The notes: generated by a model not told the origin, from the sequence alone. 64,000 nucleotides of DNA from Erodium maritimum (GCA_963921825.1 OY997588.1:132525203-132589202), one strand, 5' to 3'. Shown: positions 34,040 to 48,263, counted from the first letter of the stretch. A program made the numbers and translations.

Positions 34040-35880
34040 GCATCTATAATTATTAGACATTGTGCATGTGCAGTGAGTGTCAAGCAGCAGGGAGTGCTTT
34101 TTGTCTTTCTGACACTGCTTCTTGACACTGGTCCTTCAGTGGTCTGACACTAATAGTGTCAGGTGCAGTGGTCTGACCAAATAGAAGTTACATTAACATT
34201 GATAATTAATGTTTAATTGCGGCCGCCATCTCCAAATTTAGCCCAAATGTGTTCGATGAGATCATCGTGGAGTTGGTGATGAACATTCCGATCCCGAATC
34301 CTTGTTCTATGGCCCATGATACTTTCCCTGGTCACAGCTGGTGGTGGTCCTCTACGGACGGTTTGGTCCGGGACACAAATATCTGCAAACGGATCAGTGG
34401 GCCACGGCCTCCGCTCATCCTCAACGATCATGTTGTGTAGGATCACACAAGCAGTCATGATCACTGAGAGTGAGCCCTTATCCCACATTCGGCTCGGGCG
34501 AGTAACGATGTGAAACTGGGCCTGTAGAACTCCAAACGCTCGTTCGATGTCTTTCCTACACGCCTCTTGGTATCTAGCAAAGCATCATTGCTTCGGCGTT
34601 TGTGGAGCAGGTATGGACTTCACAAATGTTGCCCAAGCAGGATAAATTTCATCTGTCAAGTAATACGGGGTTTCGTATTCACTACCGCCGATCTTGAACT
34701 TCACATCTGGGGCGGAGAATAATGTAGACCTATTGAGCACGTTGATGTCGTTGTTGGAGCCCGGTGTCCCGAAGAAAGAGTGTCAGATCCAAAGGTCTTG
34801 GGATGCTACGGCTTCCAGCATGATTGTGGGGACGTTCTCGTGGTCCCTACTAGCGAACTGTGCAGCCCATGCCACTGGACAGTTCTTCCAATCTCAGTGT
34901 ATGCAGTCAAGACTCCCTATCATCCCGGGAAAGTCGCGCTCTTCGTTGATTCGCAACAACCGTCTTGTATCTTCCACGGTCGGTCGTCGTAGATAGGTCC
35001 GCCGTAAACCTTGATGACGCCAATGCAAAACTTCTTCAAGCAGTCCAACGCAGTGGTCTCCGCCATTCGCAAATACTCGTCGCAGGCATCGGCTGGACTT
35101 CCATAATAGAGCTGACGAAGTGCTACCGTGCACTTCTGGTGTGGAGTGAAAGAGGCTCTCCCCGTAGGATCCTTGTTGTTACGGAAGTAGGCGTACCGGC
35201 CACTCAAACCATCCATGATCCGTATGAACATGTCCCTCGACATCCGGAACCGTCGTCGAAAATGTTGGTCGTTGTACACCGGTTTAGGCGCGAAGTAGTC
35301 ACGGATCAACCCTTCGTGTGCATCTTCGCGGTTGCGCTCAATCATTCTCCGCTTTGGTCTCGGCGCCGACCTTGAGCCCTCGGCCTCATCATCATCCCGA
35401 CCCATTGGTTGTATCGATGCCATAATTTGATCCTCTATTGCTTTTTCTGTTGCCTCCACAAACCTATCTATCGCGGCGTCTATTTCTTCTTCTGTCATTT
35501 GCTTCATTTCCTCTAGCGTTGGAAAATTTGCCAACGAAAAAAAATAGAACTAGGAAAAAAAACTATAGGATTTGGAGAGGAAGAAGAAGCTTGAAACAGG
35601 AGAGGAGGAGTGATATTTCAGTTGGGGTAGATCTGAATTTATAGAAGTTGATGGGCCTTTGGAAGTCGACGTTGCCACGTGTCGTGTCGTGAGTGGCCAA
35701 CCGACTAGCCGTTGGCGCCTGCCACGACCGGCTGCATCGTTGCTGGAACCAGACACGACCAACAAGCACGCCCGCGCTGACACGACAAACCGTGCCAGCG
35801 CGTCGTGTCAGGGTCGTGTCTGCGCCTGACACGACCGGCTGCAACGACCCGTTGGAGCTGCTTTTACAGCTCAGGAAAAA
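34040..35880 (-). mobile_element. PIF/Harbinger DNA transposon, decayed
   Basis: The element is centred on a minus-strand Harbinger transposase gene (35534-34213) with GC-rich 5' flank (35640-35880) and 3' flank (34040-34200). The left border lies near 'TTAgagcatctataat' (about 34035) and the right near 'gctgcttttacagctc' (about 35855-35870). The terminal inverted repeats are weak and no clean 3-bp duplication was found, so borders are approximate. Many 'cgtgtc/gacacg' words lie in the 5' flank. It splits an older coding remnant. Confidence 0.65.
34213..35534 (-). pseudogene. Harbinger-type transposase pseudogene
   Basis: This encodes the DDE nuclease of plant PIF/Harbinger elements. An acidic N-terminus (MANFPTLEEMKQM..., start ATG at 35534) leads into RRRFRMSRDMFIRIMDGL and KCTVALRQLYYGSPADACDEY. 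The frame shifts near 34985 (about PIYDD/YLRRPT) and continues through GSLDCIH (D at 34906-34908), SNNDINVL (D at 34747-34749) and CRKDIERAFGVLQ (E at 34543-34545). All three catalytic acids are therefore present. In-frame TGA stops replace expected Trp codons after SLDCIH and after SQDLWI, and another stop follows TPKQ near 34590. The C-terminus runs to GDGGRN. The enzyme is dead. Confidence 0.88.
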
Positions 35881-35899
35881 ATAATACAACACTCACATT

Positions 35900-36810
35900 T
35901 GGCTCTAGCACGCCACAATTTGTCCGTAGATGCCATTATAAAAGAACTAGCTCTGTAAGGAGTTTATGAAATACAACTTAAAGATTTGAGAAACAAAATT
36001 ATTTTGGTGTATTGTCCAGATACTCGGTTAGATAAACAAATGATGAAGAATGGAGGTAGTTGGCTTCATCAGTGGCTCACTTTCATCTTAGGAACGAACA
36101 TTACTATTCAAAAGGAGGAAGATTTTTCTGGTATGCAATCCAAGGTGTTCCTTATCAAGGCTGGTGTCAAGCGACCTTCCAAGAAGCATTAGCAGGTCGT
36201 GGGATTATCGTATGTATTCATCCTCAATCCAAAATTTGAGTACATATGGATGTTGCCTATGTTCTTGTTCATACCTAACATCTCAAAGTAGTGTCAGAAG
36301 AAGTTCAAATACTTCTGGGAAAAAAGCCTTTCAGAGTTTGGGTATCAAGCATTGATTTAACTATAGTCCCCTCTATCATTCAGCGGCACTTCAATTCATC
36401 TTATAACTATTTCTCTGGAAATTCAAGCCCCTCTGATCCTCTGACTTTTCAAGTGTTTGAGACTGAATCTGATAATGACAGTAAGTTCTCAAGTGAATTG
36501 GGTAGCTCAGTTTCAAATTTTGAGAATGACAGAATTAATTCAGTAGAAGATTGAACTCAATTGTCTGGACAACAAGAAAAGAGCCAAGATTTAGCTATTT
36601 ATGAGATTGACAGAAACATCACAAGAAAAGTTACTTCTCCATCACCTGAACTACATCATAGGCAGGAAGATCCTATCACTACTGAGAGAATTATGGTTGT
36701 TTTACGGGATGACTCCAGGCTTTTATGCATTGTTGATACATTAATTGTAGAAGGCATCAACAATGTTTCCAACACTTATTCAGAGATGTATGTCATGATT
36801 AATTAGAGTA
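35900..36810 (+). pseudogene. DUF4283-like (LINE ORF1-type) coding remnant
   Basis: Fragments in three frames give a plausible continuous protein. LRNKIILVYCPDTRLDKQMM (from 35983) is followed by GSWLHQWLTFILGTN. After a frameshift comes WYAIQGVPYQGWCQATFQE then ALAGRGI (about 36132-36210). After stops comes VSEEVQILLGKKPFRVWVSS (36292 on), ending in an acidic Ser-rich tail. The order 'W..I.GVP...W...F', then 'A.VLV...', then 'G..PFRVWV' resembles DUF4283-type nucleic-acid-binding proteins of plant LINEs. No zinc knuckle or RT follows. The family call is tentative. Confidence 0.4.
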
Positions 36811-37098
36811 ATGTGGCATATGTGTTGTAATTATGGAGTGCTTGATGAGATTAGCAAATAGCACATTAACATTTGAAGATTTTTTTTCTTATCTTCAAAT
36901 TTGACTGATTGTCTCTTCAAGGTTTCCAAATCCAAATTCAGATTAAGCGGTCAAACAGAAGAAAAACATAAACAGGACATTTCTATTCAGACGCATAAAT
37001 CTGATTCAGTGACATATAAAAAATTGAAGCCAGAGAGTTGTGGCATTATCAGGTCAATCCATAATTTGTAGAATGAAAATGAAAACAAGGTAAATGTT
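36811..37098. other. Spacer with the presumed LPD 3' UTR
   Basis: AT-rich sequence downstream of the LPD stop codon. No conserved element is visible. Confidence 0.4.
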
Positions 37099-39786
<2,688 letters not shown>

Positions 39787-40906
39787 GGGAAAATTTCATT
39801 TTATCACCCTGTCAAACATTTAACTTCACTTTACTACTCTGGCATAAATTTATTTCACTTTCTTACCCTAAGCAAACATTTAACTTCACTTTACTACCCA
39901 GCCGGATAAAATGTCCAAAATACCCCTAACTATTACTCAAATTTTCATCTCTTGCCATTGCCTCAGAATTTGAAAAGAGGTGAAATGACAATAATACCCT
40001 TCATTGTTTAGGGTGTTAAACTGAAAATTTCAATAATTTTAAAACAAAATCAGTTTTTTTTATAAATTCAATTTTTAATTTCAAAAAATCAGATTCTAAT
40101 TTTAAAAATACATAAAAATCATTTTTTATTAAATACAATTTTTTATATAAAAAAATCATTTTTATTAAAAAAAAAACTGGAGCTCGACTACGTCTTCTCC
40201 GGCCACCTCTCCGGCCACCCAGCTCCGCCGGCGTCGTCCCCGACCCCACCCAGCTCCGCCGGCGTCGTCCCTGAGCCCTCCCACTTCGCCGGCGTCGTCC
40301 CCTTCGTCCCCGACGTGCTTCAGATCTGGTTCGCGAACCAGATTTGAACTGGTTCAGATCTGAAGCACGCCGGGGACAACGGGGACGACGCCGGCGAAGT
40401 GGGAGGGCTCGGGGACGACGCCGGCGGAGCTGGGTGGGGTCGGGGACGACGCCGGTGGAGCTGGGTGGCCGGAGAGGTGGCCGGAGAAGACGCAGTCGAG
40501 CTCTAGTTTTTTTTTAAAAAAATAAAAAAAATAAAACTGTTAATTAAAAAAAATGATTTTTATAAAAAAAATGATTTTATGTATTTTTAAAATTAAAATC
40601 TGATTTTTTGAAATTTAAAAAATTAATTTATAAAAAAAACTGATTTTGTTTTAAAATTATTGAAATTTTCAGTTTAACACCCTAAACAATAAAGGGTATT
40701 ATTGTCATTTCACCTCTTTTCAAATTCTGAGGCAATGGCAAGAGATGAAAATTTGAGTAATAGTTAGGGGTATTTTGGACATTTTACCCGGTTGGGTAGT
40801 AAAGTGAAGTTAAATGTTTGCTTAGGGTATGAAAGTGAAAAAAAATTATGCCAGGGTAGTAAAGTGAAGTTAAATGTTTGACAGGGTGGTAAAATGAAAT
40901 TTTCCC
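39787..40906. mobile_element. Mutator-type hairpin MITE (1120 bp)
   Basis: The whole element is one long inverted repeat, with arms of about 530-560 bp. The left arm starts 'gggaaaatttcattttatc' and the right arm ends with its complement. Both contain 'acatttaacttcactttacta' units, an AT-rich inner part and GC-rich 'gccggcgtcgtcccc' units. The centre is at about 40345 (near 'tgaactggttcagatctgaa'). A perfect 9-bp duplication flanks it. There is no transposase. The arms look highly similar, implying a fairly recent insertion. It lies 145 bases upstream of the LPD start codon. Frames inside are shadows of the repeat. Confidence 0.88.
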
Positions 40907-40915
40907 TAATCTTTT

Positions 40916-41830
40916 TTATCATCGGAATCACTCGAACTGATGTCATTGACGACGGTTGCGGTTAAAAAATATTAATTCAACGGTATTTTGGGTGGGTAAG
41001 GTTTTGTATCTTTCAAACCTGTCGACCGGCTTTTATTTCATAAACCTATTACTTTTCCGTTTTTATTGGGCTGCCCAGACTTAAGCCCAAATTAATTTAA
41101 TTTACATTGGACTGCTTTAGGTCATACCTCGGCTCAACATCTTTTACTGAAATTATATGAGTTTATGGGCTAAGCTCATTTTACTTTTAGTCCATTTAAT
41201 TTTCAACCACCAACTAACATATTTGGATTTAAGTCCATTAATTTTCCAGCCATCAATTAACGTTAACCTTAATAATGGGGAGGGGTAAAAACCGACCTTC
41301 ATCGAAAATCGTGTTGACTAAATTGACAAATATTCAAAAATAATGTCAATAAATAGAAATGAAGTATAAATTTTGCTAAAGAAATTAAATCATGGTTCAA
41401 ATTTGAAGCTTAAACTAAAGGCCCAAAAAAGCCCAATGGGTTTGGTGGACCGGATAAAACCCGTAATCGATCGGTCATATAACCGGTCAGATTCTTCAAT
41501 AACCGTTGGATATAAGGACAGTGATGGCTATGGGTCTTAATAAACCGATAAATACGGTCTGATTACTGGTTTAGGGTTAAAAAGGTGGTCACCGACCAAC
41601 GCCCACCCCTAATTTTGACGTACAAACAAATCCAAATTTAAATCCCAATCTTTAATTCTATTTGTTTACGAAATTATATTTTTATCCTTAGTAAAAAAAT
41701 TATTATCAAAGTCCATGAAATTTAAATGAATAGTAAGGGTAATACCAAACTTTTCTGGATAAATAAAGGTTATTTTGAAACGATTTTAAAAAGATGTAAC
41801 AAATACTTTATCAAACGCTTTCTAAGTCGT
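40916..41830. other. Gene-free spacer
   Basis: AT-rich sequence with several 'gcccaa/ttgggc' words and no long frame. No gene or element border was identified. Confidence 0.45.
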
Positions 41831-42660
41831 GTTCCTCTCTCTCTCTAGATACTGATTTAGCCTTAACACTAGTCTCTGTCATGCTGTTTGCTTCGGCACC
41901 TGCAACTTCTTTAACTCTCTTCCCACCACCACCTGCTCTCGATATATCCCATTCACCGTCTATCGAGAAGCACTTTTATAATGCCCATGAGACCTCCCTC
42001 TGGTTTTGTACTTCCGATAAGGATTAGAAAGAATTGCAACCCTAAAACGCCATCCTCTGTATCGTCGCCTACGCCACCTTCATCATCGGTCCTGCTCCTT
42101 CCACCTAGCCTCCTCTCGACAGTCGAGACGACGGTGATGGTTCTCAGCGTGTCGTCGTTGTTGCCGATCTCCACTAGCAAAGTTTCCCCTACAACAACCT
42201 ATGCCACTACCACATCGAGTCTCAAGGTGACAAGCAGTGGGCTTGAGACAGACCCACACCTTGTTCCATCACCTCTCGTCGTGCCTTCGGCACCCACTCG
42301 GGAGTTAATAAAACTGGAGCGCACCAAGAGAACCAAGCGTCTCTCTAATCTCTCCTTTGTCCCTCGCTCTTCGCCTTCACCCACAATGGTTCCGGAGGAA
42401 TCCACCCTCTTTTCAATCCTAGATCCACAATAAGACCGAAGTCCAATGCACCTCCCCGGACCTACCCATCCTCCCTTAATAGGAGAGAAGGGAGGTGACT
42501 CACTATCTCTACTAGCCTCCTCCGCCATGCACAGAAAAACCCTTCGCCCCATGAGCTTTTTGGGTTGGGAAGGCCTGTTTCTGCTACCGATGAACAAGTG
42601 GTTGACTCATCTGGGTGTGGGAAAGAGATCCCCCCCTCCCAGAGAAACACTTTTTCATAT
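41830..42660. other. GC-richer segment with a Ser/Pro/Thr-rich frame
   Basis: A CTCTCT run (41832-41847) is followed by GC-richer sequence with an open frame at 41981-42433 (150 codons; Ser/Pro/Thr-rich, with no recognised domain). The CT-rich start resembles the leaders of LINE derivatives in this window. The segment may be one, cut by the TIR element at 42683. This is unproven. Confidence 0.3.
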
Positions 42661-42682
42661 ACATAACATTTTATATTTAGGG

Positions 42683-43470
42683 TTATATACTTTTTGGTAT
42701 CCAAATGTTTCGTCCACGAACGATTAGGTACCCTTATGAATTTTTATTCTAATTTGGTACCCTAATGTTCTGTCCACGAACGATTTGAGTTAATGAGGTT
42801 AAAAAACTAACAGAATAATATGAAATGACCATTTTACACTTATGTTGATTTAGTTGACTTTTGACTTTAATGTAAAATGACCATTTTACCCCTATATTGA
42901 CTTTTGACTTTTAACTTTATATTTAAACTTATTTTTTAATAAGTTTTTTTTTTATTTTTTCACAAAAATAAATAAATTTATTTTTATTATTTTTTAATTT
43001 ATTTTTATTATTTTTTTAATGTTTTAATATTTTAATATATTTTTAAAAAAAAATATTTAAATTTATTTTATTTTTTATGTTTTAATATTTTTTTATTTTT
43101 TTATGTTTTTAAATCTTTAATTTTTTTTAGTTTTTTTAATTTTTTTAATGTTTTTATATTTTATTTTAAAATTTTTATTATTATTTCAAATTTTAAATTT
43201 TAAATTTATTTATTTATTTATTATAACTAAGGGTATAATGGTAATTTTTTCTATCAAATTAATAAGCTTAAAATAAGAAAGGGTAAAATCGTCATTTCAC
43301 ACCCCACTTAACTGCACATGACTAACTTAGAGGAATATTCCGTTAGTTTTCTAACAGAATATGCCAATTCTGTCCGTGGACAAATCAAAAGTGTACCAAA
43401 TTGGTCATTTGAAACATAAGGGTACCAAATCGTTCGTGGACGAAACATTTGGGTACCAAAAAGTATATAA
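42683..43470. mobile_element. TIR element (MITE), 788 bp
   Basis: Its termini are inverted repeats beginning TTATATACTTTTTGGTA. Both continue with 'ccaaatgtttcgtccacgaa'; the first 60 bases are nearly identical and similarity is weaker to about 130. The interior is extremely AT-rich (42930-43240, T/A runs with 'ttattttt' words) and non-coding. The flanks share an imperfect 'catttnatattta' (42668-42680 and 43471-43482), so the duplication is uncertain and the superfamily is not fixed. Mutator-like is one possibility. Confidence 0.65.
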
Positions 43471-43479
43471 CATTTATAT

Positions 43480-44977
43480 TTATTTTGAGAAGGAAAAAGA
43501 GGCAATATATTATAAATCAGAAGAGAACATAACATCAATAAAAACAAGCCCTAACATCATGGGGCGTAGAGACCAGACAGGAAAATAAAAACTCATTGGC
43601 CGAAAAGCTTCGCTAGGTTGTCTAGAAGGTGATACTTTAATAACTTATGAGGAAACCGGTACAACGAATTTAAACGGGAAGCTATGGCAAAGCGGCCCCC
43701 TTTACTGGTGATTGACACTGAAACTCTAAGAAGTGCTCTAGGAATAAATTGGATTAGTGATCGAGATCACCAAAACATTCGTTGAAGCCCGAAAGTGACG
43801 ATGTGTATAGTCTTGTAACCAAGGATTAGAGTGGCTCAATTGGATTAAACATCCTCCCGTGAAATCAGTTGATGTCGCCCCCCCTCTGATAGTTATACGG
43901 GCCTTTAAAAACATGAAGTTGCTAGTTCCCGAACCGGTAGGAGAATGTCGCACCGATACTTGGTGGAACCGATGCCACCTTACGTCCAGTGGGGCGATAT
44001 TACTAGCAGACCCCCACTGGACCACGAAGTGCTCATTGATCGAGGTGAGGGTGCATTCCGCCCTCACCAGATGAACTGTCCGTCTCTTAGACCCCACTAG
44101 TCCCTTTGAGTCACTGTTAAGAATTTTCATCGAATCAGAAATCATTCGAGCACTTATAATAGACAAATACAATATGTCGCCGACTAAGAACAAGGTCCAT
44201 ATGGTACCTGTCCCTTCTTCCATAAGGCGAACAAAAATTGTGGATCGAAGAAACGATAAACTACTCCCGCCGCCTCTACTTTGTCCCCTGCCACTATTAT
44301 CGTCGTTGTCTTGCTCGCCTGAGATCACCCCTGCGTAGCCGCGACTAACGACGTCCCGATGATCTATAAAACACGACCGTCGATGACCGTCCAGCCACCC
44401 GAAACCTCCTCATCCCACCATACACCAAGTCTTGAGTCGCCTTAACGAAAGTCACCGACGGGATCTCACACTGACACCCGTTGCAGCCATTAGCCGACAT
44501 TATTGGCCATGTAGCCCTCGGTTGGGACGATCGCAATACCGCCACTGGACCAAACTGTGCCGAGACCAGAGCCACCATGACAATCTTCACTGTTGGGTCC
44601 TCACCTCGCCCCACGCCTCCGTCATGCCCCACGTCGTCGTCATGCCTCTCAACTGTCGCGCCTCTTTGCATCGCCAACAACAACTCTACACCATGTTGTT
44701 GGTTCGCCCATCCCTTAAACAAGACCTGCGCAGTCCCCAACTCACCATAGTGATCAAGTCCTCTGAGAGCAAGCACCTCTCCAGCGGCGTCGGAACCTCG
44801 GGTCTCTTCTCCCTTCATTGCGAACCGAAACAATCTGCATGAGAAGAGACTCACTACTAACAGAAGATAGCCCCTATATACCCATAACTGAAGAGATCAG
44901 GCGGAGCTCTCATCTATAACAAATTCTAACGACGACAACTACAAACTCAATCTTAACCGCCACTGGTTTTATAGACA
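43480..44977. other. GC-richer segment with minus-strand frames
   Basis: Two minus-strand frames (44854-44345, 169 codons; 44328-43738, 196 codons) have no recognised domain and are separated by a stop. The segment may belong with 41830-42660 as an older retroposon interrupted by the TIR element. No tail or duplication supports this firmly. Confidence 0.3.
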
Positions 44978-44985
44978 TCCTACAC
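44978..44985 (+). repeat. 8-bp target-site duplication of the hAT element (left)
   Basis: tcctacac is repeated perfectly at 48323-48330. An 8-bp duplication is characteristic of hAT transposons. Confidence 0.88.
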
Positions 44986-45036
44986 CAGGGGCGGAACCAA
45001 GAATACAACTCAGGGTATTCCGTCAATATTTTTTTA

Positions 45037-45075
<39 letters not shown>
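45037..45075 (+). repeat. (TAA)n microsatellite
   Basis: About 13 TAA units near the left end of the hAT element. Confidence 0.9.
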
Positions 45076-45077
<2 letters not shown>

Positions 45078-46310
45078 GTACATTTATAAGAGAAGTATAT
45101 TATTTTATATCGTTCAATGATTTGCATGTATATCTTCAAGATTGATATATATTTTAAATAACTTTAACTATAAAAATAAAAGGTTTTCTAATTGTTGTCA
45201 TATAAATTGGTTTCCATATAGCTTGATGTATCTAACTCTCTTTTCTCATTCTACACTTCAAACATAGTTATTTTTTTCTTCTATCAAAACGGATAAAGGA
45301 TTTTTTTGAAAGAAGAAACAAATATTTTATTAAAAAGATTAAATCAAGTAAAAAAATTCCAATACCTAATCATTCATATAGTATATGATATATAGGAGAC
45401 ACTAATTTTTTTGTAACGAATAAAAATTACTTCATTGTCAATCCTAAAAAAAAATACTTTCTTGCATAGGAGTATCATTTAACATTTTCTTTACATTTTG
45501 ACTTCTCAAATACAACCTAAGCAACGGTCTAGTTAAACTCCACAACATGTTAAATTTTTTTTAATATTTTGTTATTTAGTCAACAATATTTATGATTGAA
45601 ATATGAGGATTTTTTTAAATATATTAAAATAGTGTTTAAGGTTTTGCTTAGCAATTATTTTTAATAATATATTTTATAATAGATTACTTCTACTTCAAGA
45701 TAAAAATGTTCAATTATTTTTTGAAATAAAATATTATTTTTATTATGATTAAAGACACACATCATGTTTGTATTTGATAATCTTATATAACATAATATAA
45801 TTGTCGTGCCTATAGTTATTATCAAAAACTAAGGCTAAAAAAATCAGATACATAAGATTAGTAAATAAAATCAAATATAAAAGAACACCCAAGCAAAAAT
45901 TAAATACAGATTATTAAGGCCCACCAAGTTAGTATAAAAATAAGTAAAAAGTTAGTTAAAATGAAAACTAAAGCTCAAGCAAGCAAGCAAAAAACTCAAT
46001 TCAAAAAAAATACAAGGGAAAAAATAGACACGGAAGAATAAAGCCAAGAAATCAGTAAAAAGGACAAGTAAAAAAACAATACAAATAAGAAGTAAAATTA
46101 CTAATCAATGCAAAAAAAAAAGGATAATTATCATTCCCAACCCCAAACTTTACGTCAAATTCTTATCCTAATCCCTCCTCACCTTTCGTTTCAAATCCTA
46201 ACCTCAACTTTCGTTTTTTTTTCAAAACCTATCATTTATTGTTCGAATTAACGGAACAATTAATTTGCTAGTCACGTACACACTTAAGTGACCCCATATT
46301 TCGAATTTAT

Positions 46311-46328
46311 TCCCATTTTGTTTCCTTT
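46311..46328 (+). repeat. 18-bp target-site duplication of the inner retroposon (left)
   Basis: tcccattttgtttccttt is repeated perfectly at 47626-47643. Confidence 0.85.
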
Positions 46329-47625
46329 TTTTTTATCAGCAATTTTTTTTTATAAAAGAACCATGTTTTCAAAATGAAAACAAGCCCCCAAGGGCGAACC
46401 CTCAACTACACTTACAAAAAAGAGCCTGCCATGAAGGTACCTCAAACCAGTAACAACTAACCCAAATGGGTAAACATAGGTCTACAAACCCAAATAACTC
46501 ACATTAAGCACACACGGAGCAAAACAACTCCAAACTAACAATCCCACGCAGGGGATGAAACGCAACTCCAAACTAACAATCCCACGCAGGGGAAACAGGT
46601 CTTAAACACAAACAAAGCCAACAATGGCAAACAGACCAACAAACCAGAAAAGAAACAGGTAACAAGTAAAACCAGAAGAAGCCCAGAAATAACTAAACAA
46701 AACAGGCCCAAGACCCAAACCCACCAAACCTGCCCACGAACAGTAGAAGACGCGAGTGCCTCGAGTAGCGAGCCCCACGTGCTCCTCGGGAAGGGAAACG
46801 CGAGAGCCTCGAGCCGTGAACCACTATCGCCGCGCCTCCACCGACAGAGAACCAGCAGTCAAACACGACCACCCCTCCGAGCCACCAAGACACAATCGGA
46901 GTCGATGAAACAAAACCAAACCTTACCAGTACCACCGGAGACACAAAGGCCTACGTGCCGTCGGCCAACACCGAGAGCGGCCGGGCACTCAAATCTGAGA
47001 AAAACTCACACAACCCACTTCCTTTCCCAAAAGTTCCTCCAAACAAGGTCAACAAGACCTAAACAAAACTCGTCCGGCCAACACCGGCGACGAGCCCCGA
47101 ATCCCATCACAACACTCGTGAAAAGGGACCGGAAAGAAGAAAACAATTGGGAAAAGAAAGAAAGAAGGAAAGTATCACATATCTGACCTGGAGGAGGGCT
47201 TCGAAGCCACCAACAACACGACTGAGCAAAGCACCGAGAAGTCCCAGAAACGCGACAATCTCCAAATGGAGAAAGTCCTCCCACTCGATCCGAAAGGACA
47301 GCGAGAAGAGGACGGAGAAGACGCCACGAGCCACCGCAAGCTGCCACGAGCCTCCAAGAGACACCACCACGAGTAGATCTGGACCAAAGAGGAGCGGCGC
47401 CAGATCTGGTGAGGCAAGGCAAGGAAAGGCCAGAAACACAGAGGGAACAAGGGGGAAAAGGAAAAAACGAAAGGGAGGAGAGGAAAGGGGTCACCGGCGT
47501 CGTCTTTGGCTCCATAGGAGACCAAATCGGACGCCGGCGGCCAAGGAAGGAGGTCGGATTAGGGTTGAAAGTAAGAGAGAGGTCAGAGCTCTATTTTAGA
47601 GAGAGAGTGTCCTTTTTCTCCTGTA
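46329..47625 (-). mobile_element. LINE-type non-autonomous retroposon (1297 bp)
   Basis: Read on the minus strand it begins with a CTCTCT-rich leader (47625 downward), carries GC-rich sequence (47550-46720) with broken Arg/Ser/Pro-rich frames, and ends in a LINE-like 3' UTR. That UTR has 'gttgagggttcgcccttggg' and a 'ttgctgataaaaaaaa' tail (46329-46350). The same tail closes the LINE at 1952-5274. A perfect 18-bp duplication shows it inserted by target-primed reverse transcription into the MITE. It has no endonuclease, RT or recognisable DUF4283 region. Confidence 0.75.
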
Positions 47626-47980
47626 TCCCATTTTGTTTCCTTTAAACTACTACTTAAGTGTAAGATTGTGAATGTGAATGGATTTAGGAGGGTATACATG
47701 AGAAAGAGTCAAGGGTAAAAATGAGAATAAATTCGAAATATGGGGTCACTTAAGTGTGCACGTGACCAACAAATTAACTGTTCCGTTAATTCGAACAGTA
47801 AATGATAGGTTTTGAAAAAAAAACGAAAGTTAAGGTTAGGTTGAAACGAAAGGTGAGGATGGGTCAGGATATGAATTTGATGTAAAGTTTGGGGCTGAGA
47901 ATGATAATTATCCCAAAAAAGGAAAGTAAAACCCAAGGAGTGGTTAAGACTTATTTACCCAATTTGCATGCGCATAAATT

Positions 47981-48187
47981 ACTAGTAAAAAAACAAGAAG
48001 ATATAAAGCCCGATAAATCAGTAAGCCCAAGTAAAAAAAACAAGAAGAAATAAAACCCAATAAATCAGTAAGCACAAGTACGCTACTAGTAAAAAACAAG
48101 AAGATATAAAGCCCGATAAATCAGTAAGCCCAAGTAAAAAAAAACAAGAAGAAATAAAACCCAATAAATCAGTAAGCCCAAGTACGC
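47981..48187 (+). repeat. 104-bp tandem duplication in the hAT end
   Basis: Two copies start 'actagtaaaaaa(a)caag' at 47981 and 48085. Each contains two shorter sub-units with 'ataaatcagtaagc(a/c)caagta'. Sub-terminal repeats of this sort are common in hAT elements and may bind the transposase. Confidence 0.8.
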
Positions 48188-48194
48188 AAAATAT

Positions 48195-48263
48195 GGGGTG
48201 TCTAGAGGGAATCGAACCCAAGTTGCAAGGAGAATAAATGATCAGATTTAACCATTCAACTAG
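48195..48263 (-). other. tRNA-like sequence in the hAT end
   Basis: On the minus strand the segment reads like a tRNA body. An A-box-like TAGTTGAATGGTTAAA is followed about 30 bases on by a perfect B-box GGTTCGATTCC and then CTCTAGACACC. It lacks a convincing acceptor stem pairing and cloverleaf, so it is probably a tRNA-derived or convergent pol III promoter-like sequence, not a working tRNA. Confidence 0.4.

Larger units (their letters stand above)
46122..47913. mobile_element. TIR MITE nested in the hAT element
   Basis: Inverted arms of about 190 bp start GGATAATTATCATTC (46122) and end with the complement (47913). They share 'cctcacctttcgtttcaa' and 'cacttaagtgaccccatatt' blocks at high identity. 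Without the inner retroposon (46329-47625) and one copy of its duplication the MITE is about 480 bp. Both flanks are A-rich, so a 9-bp duplication cannot be verified, and a Mutator-like origin is only suggested by arm length. No coding region belongs to it. Confidence 0.75.

Noticed and set aside
35900-36810. Endogenous pararetrovirus-type coding region
   Set aside because: No RT, protease, zinc knuckle or coat-type motif was found. The pattern fits a DUF4283-type protein better.
46693-47645. Several 75-170 codon frames on both strands
   Set aside because: They overlap in opposite directions inside a retroposon defined by an 18-bp duplication, and none shows a domain.
48195-48263. Functional tRNA gene on the minus strand
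   Set aside because: A- and B-box-like sequences are present, but no proper acceptor-stem pairing or cloverleaf is evident, and it lies inside a hAT element end.
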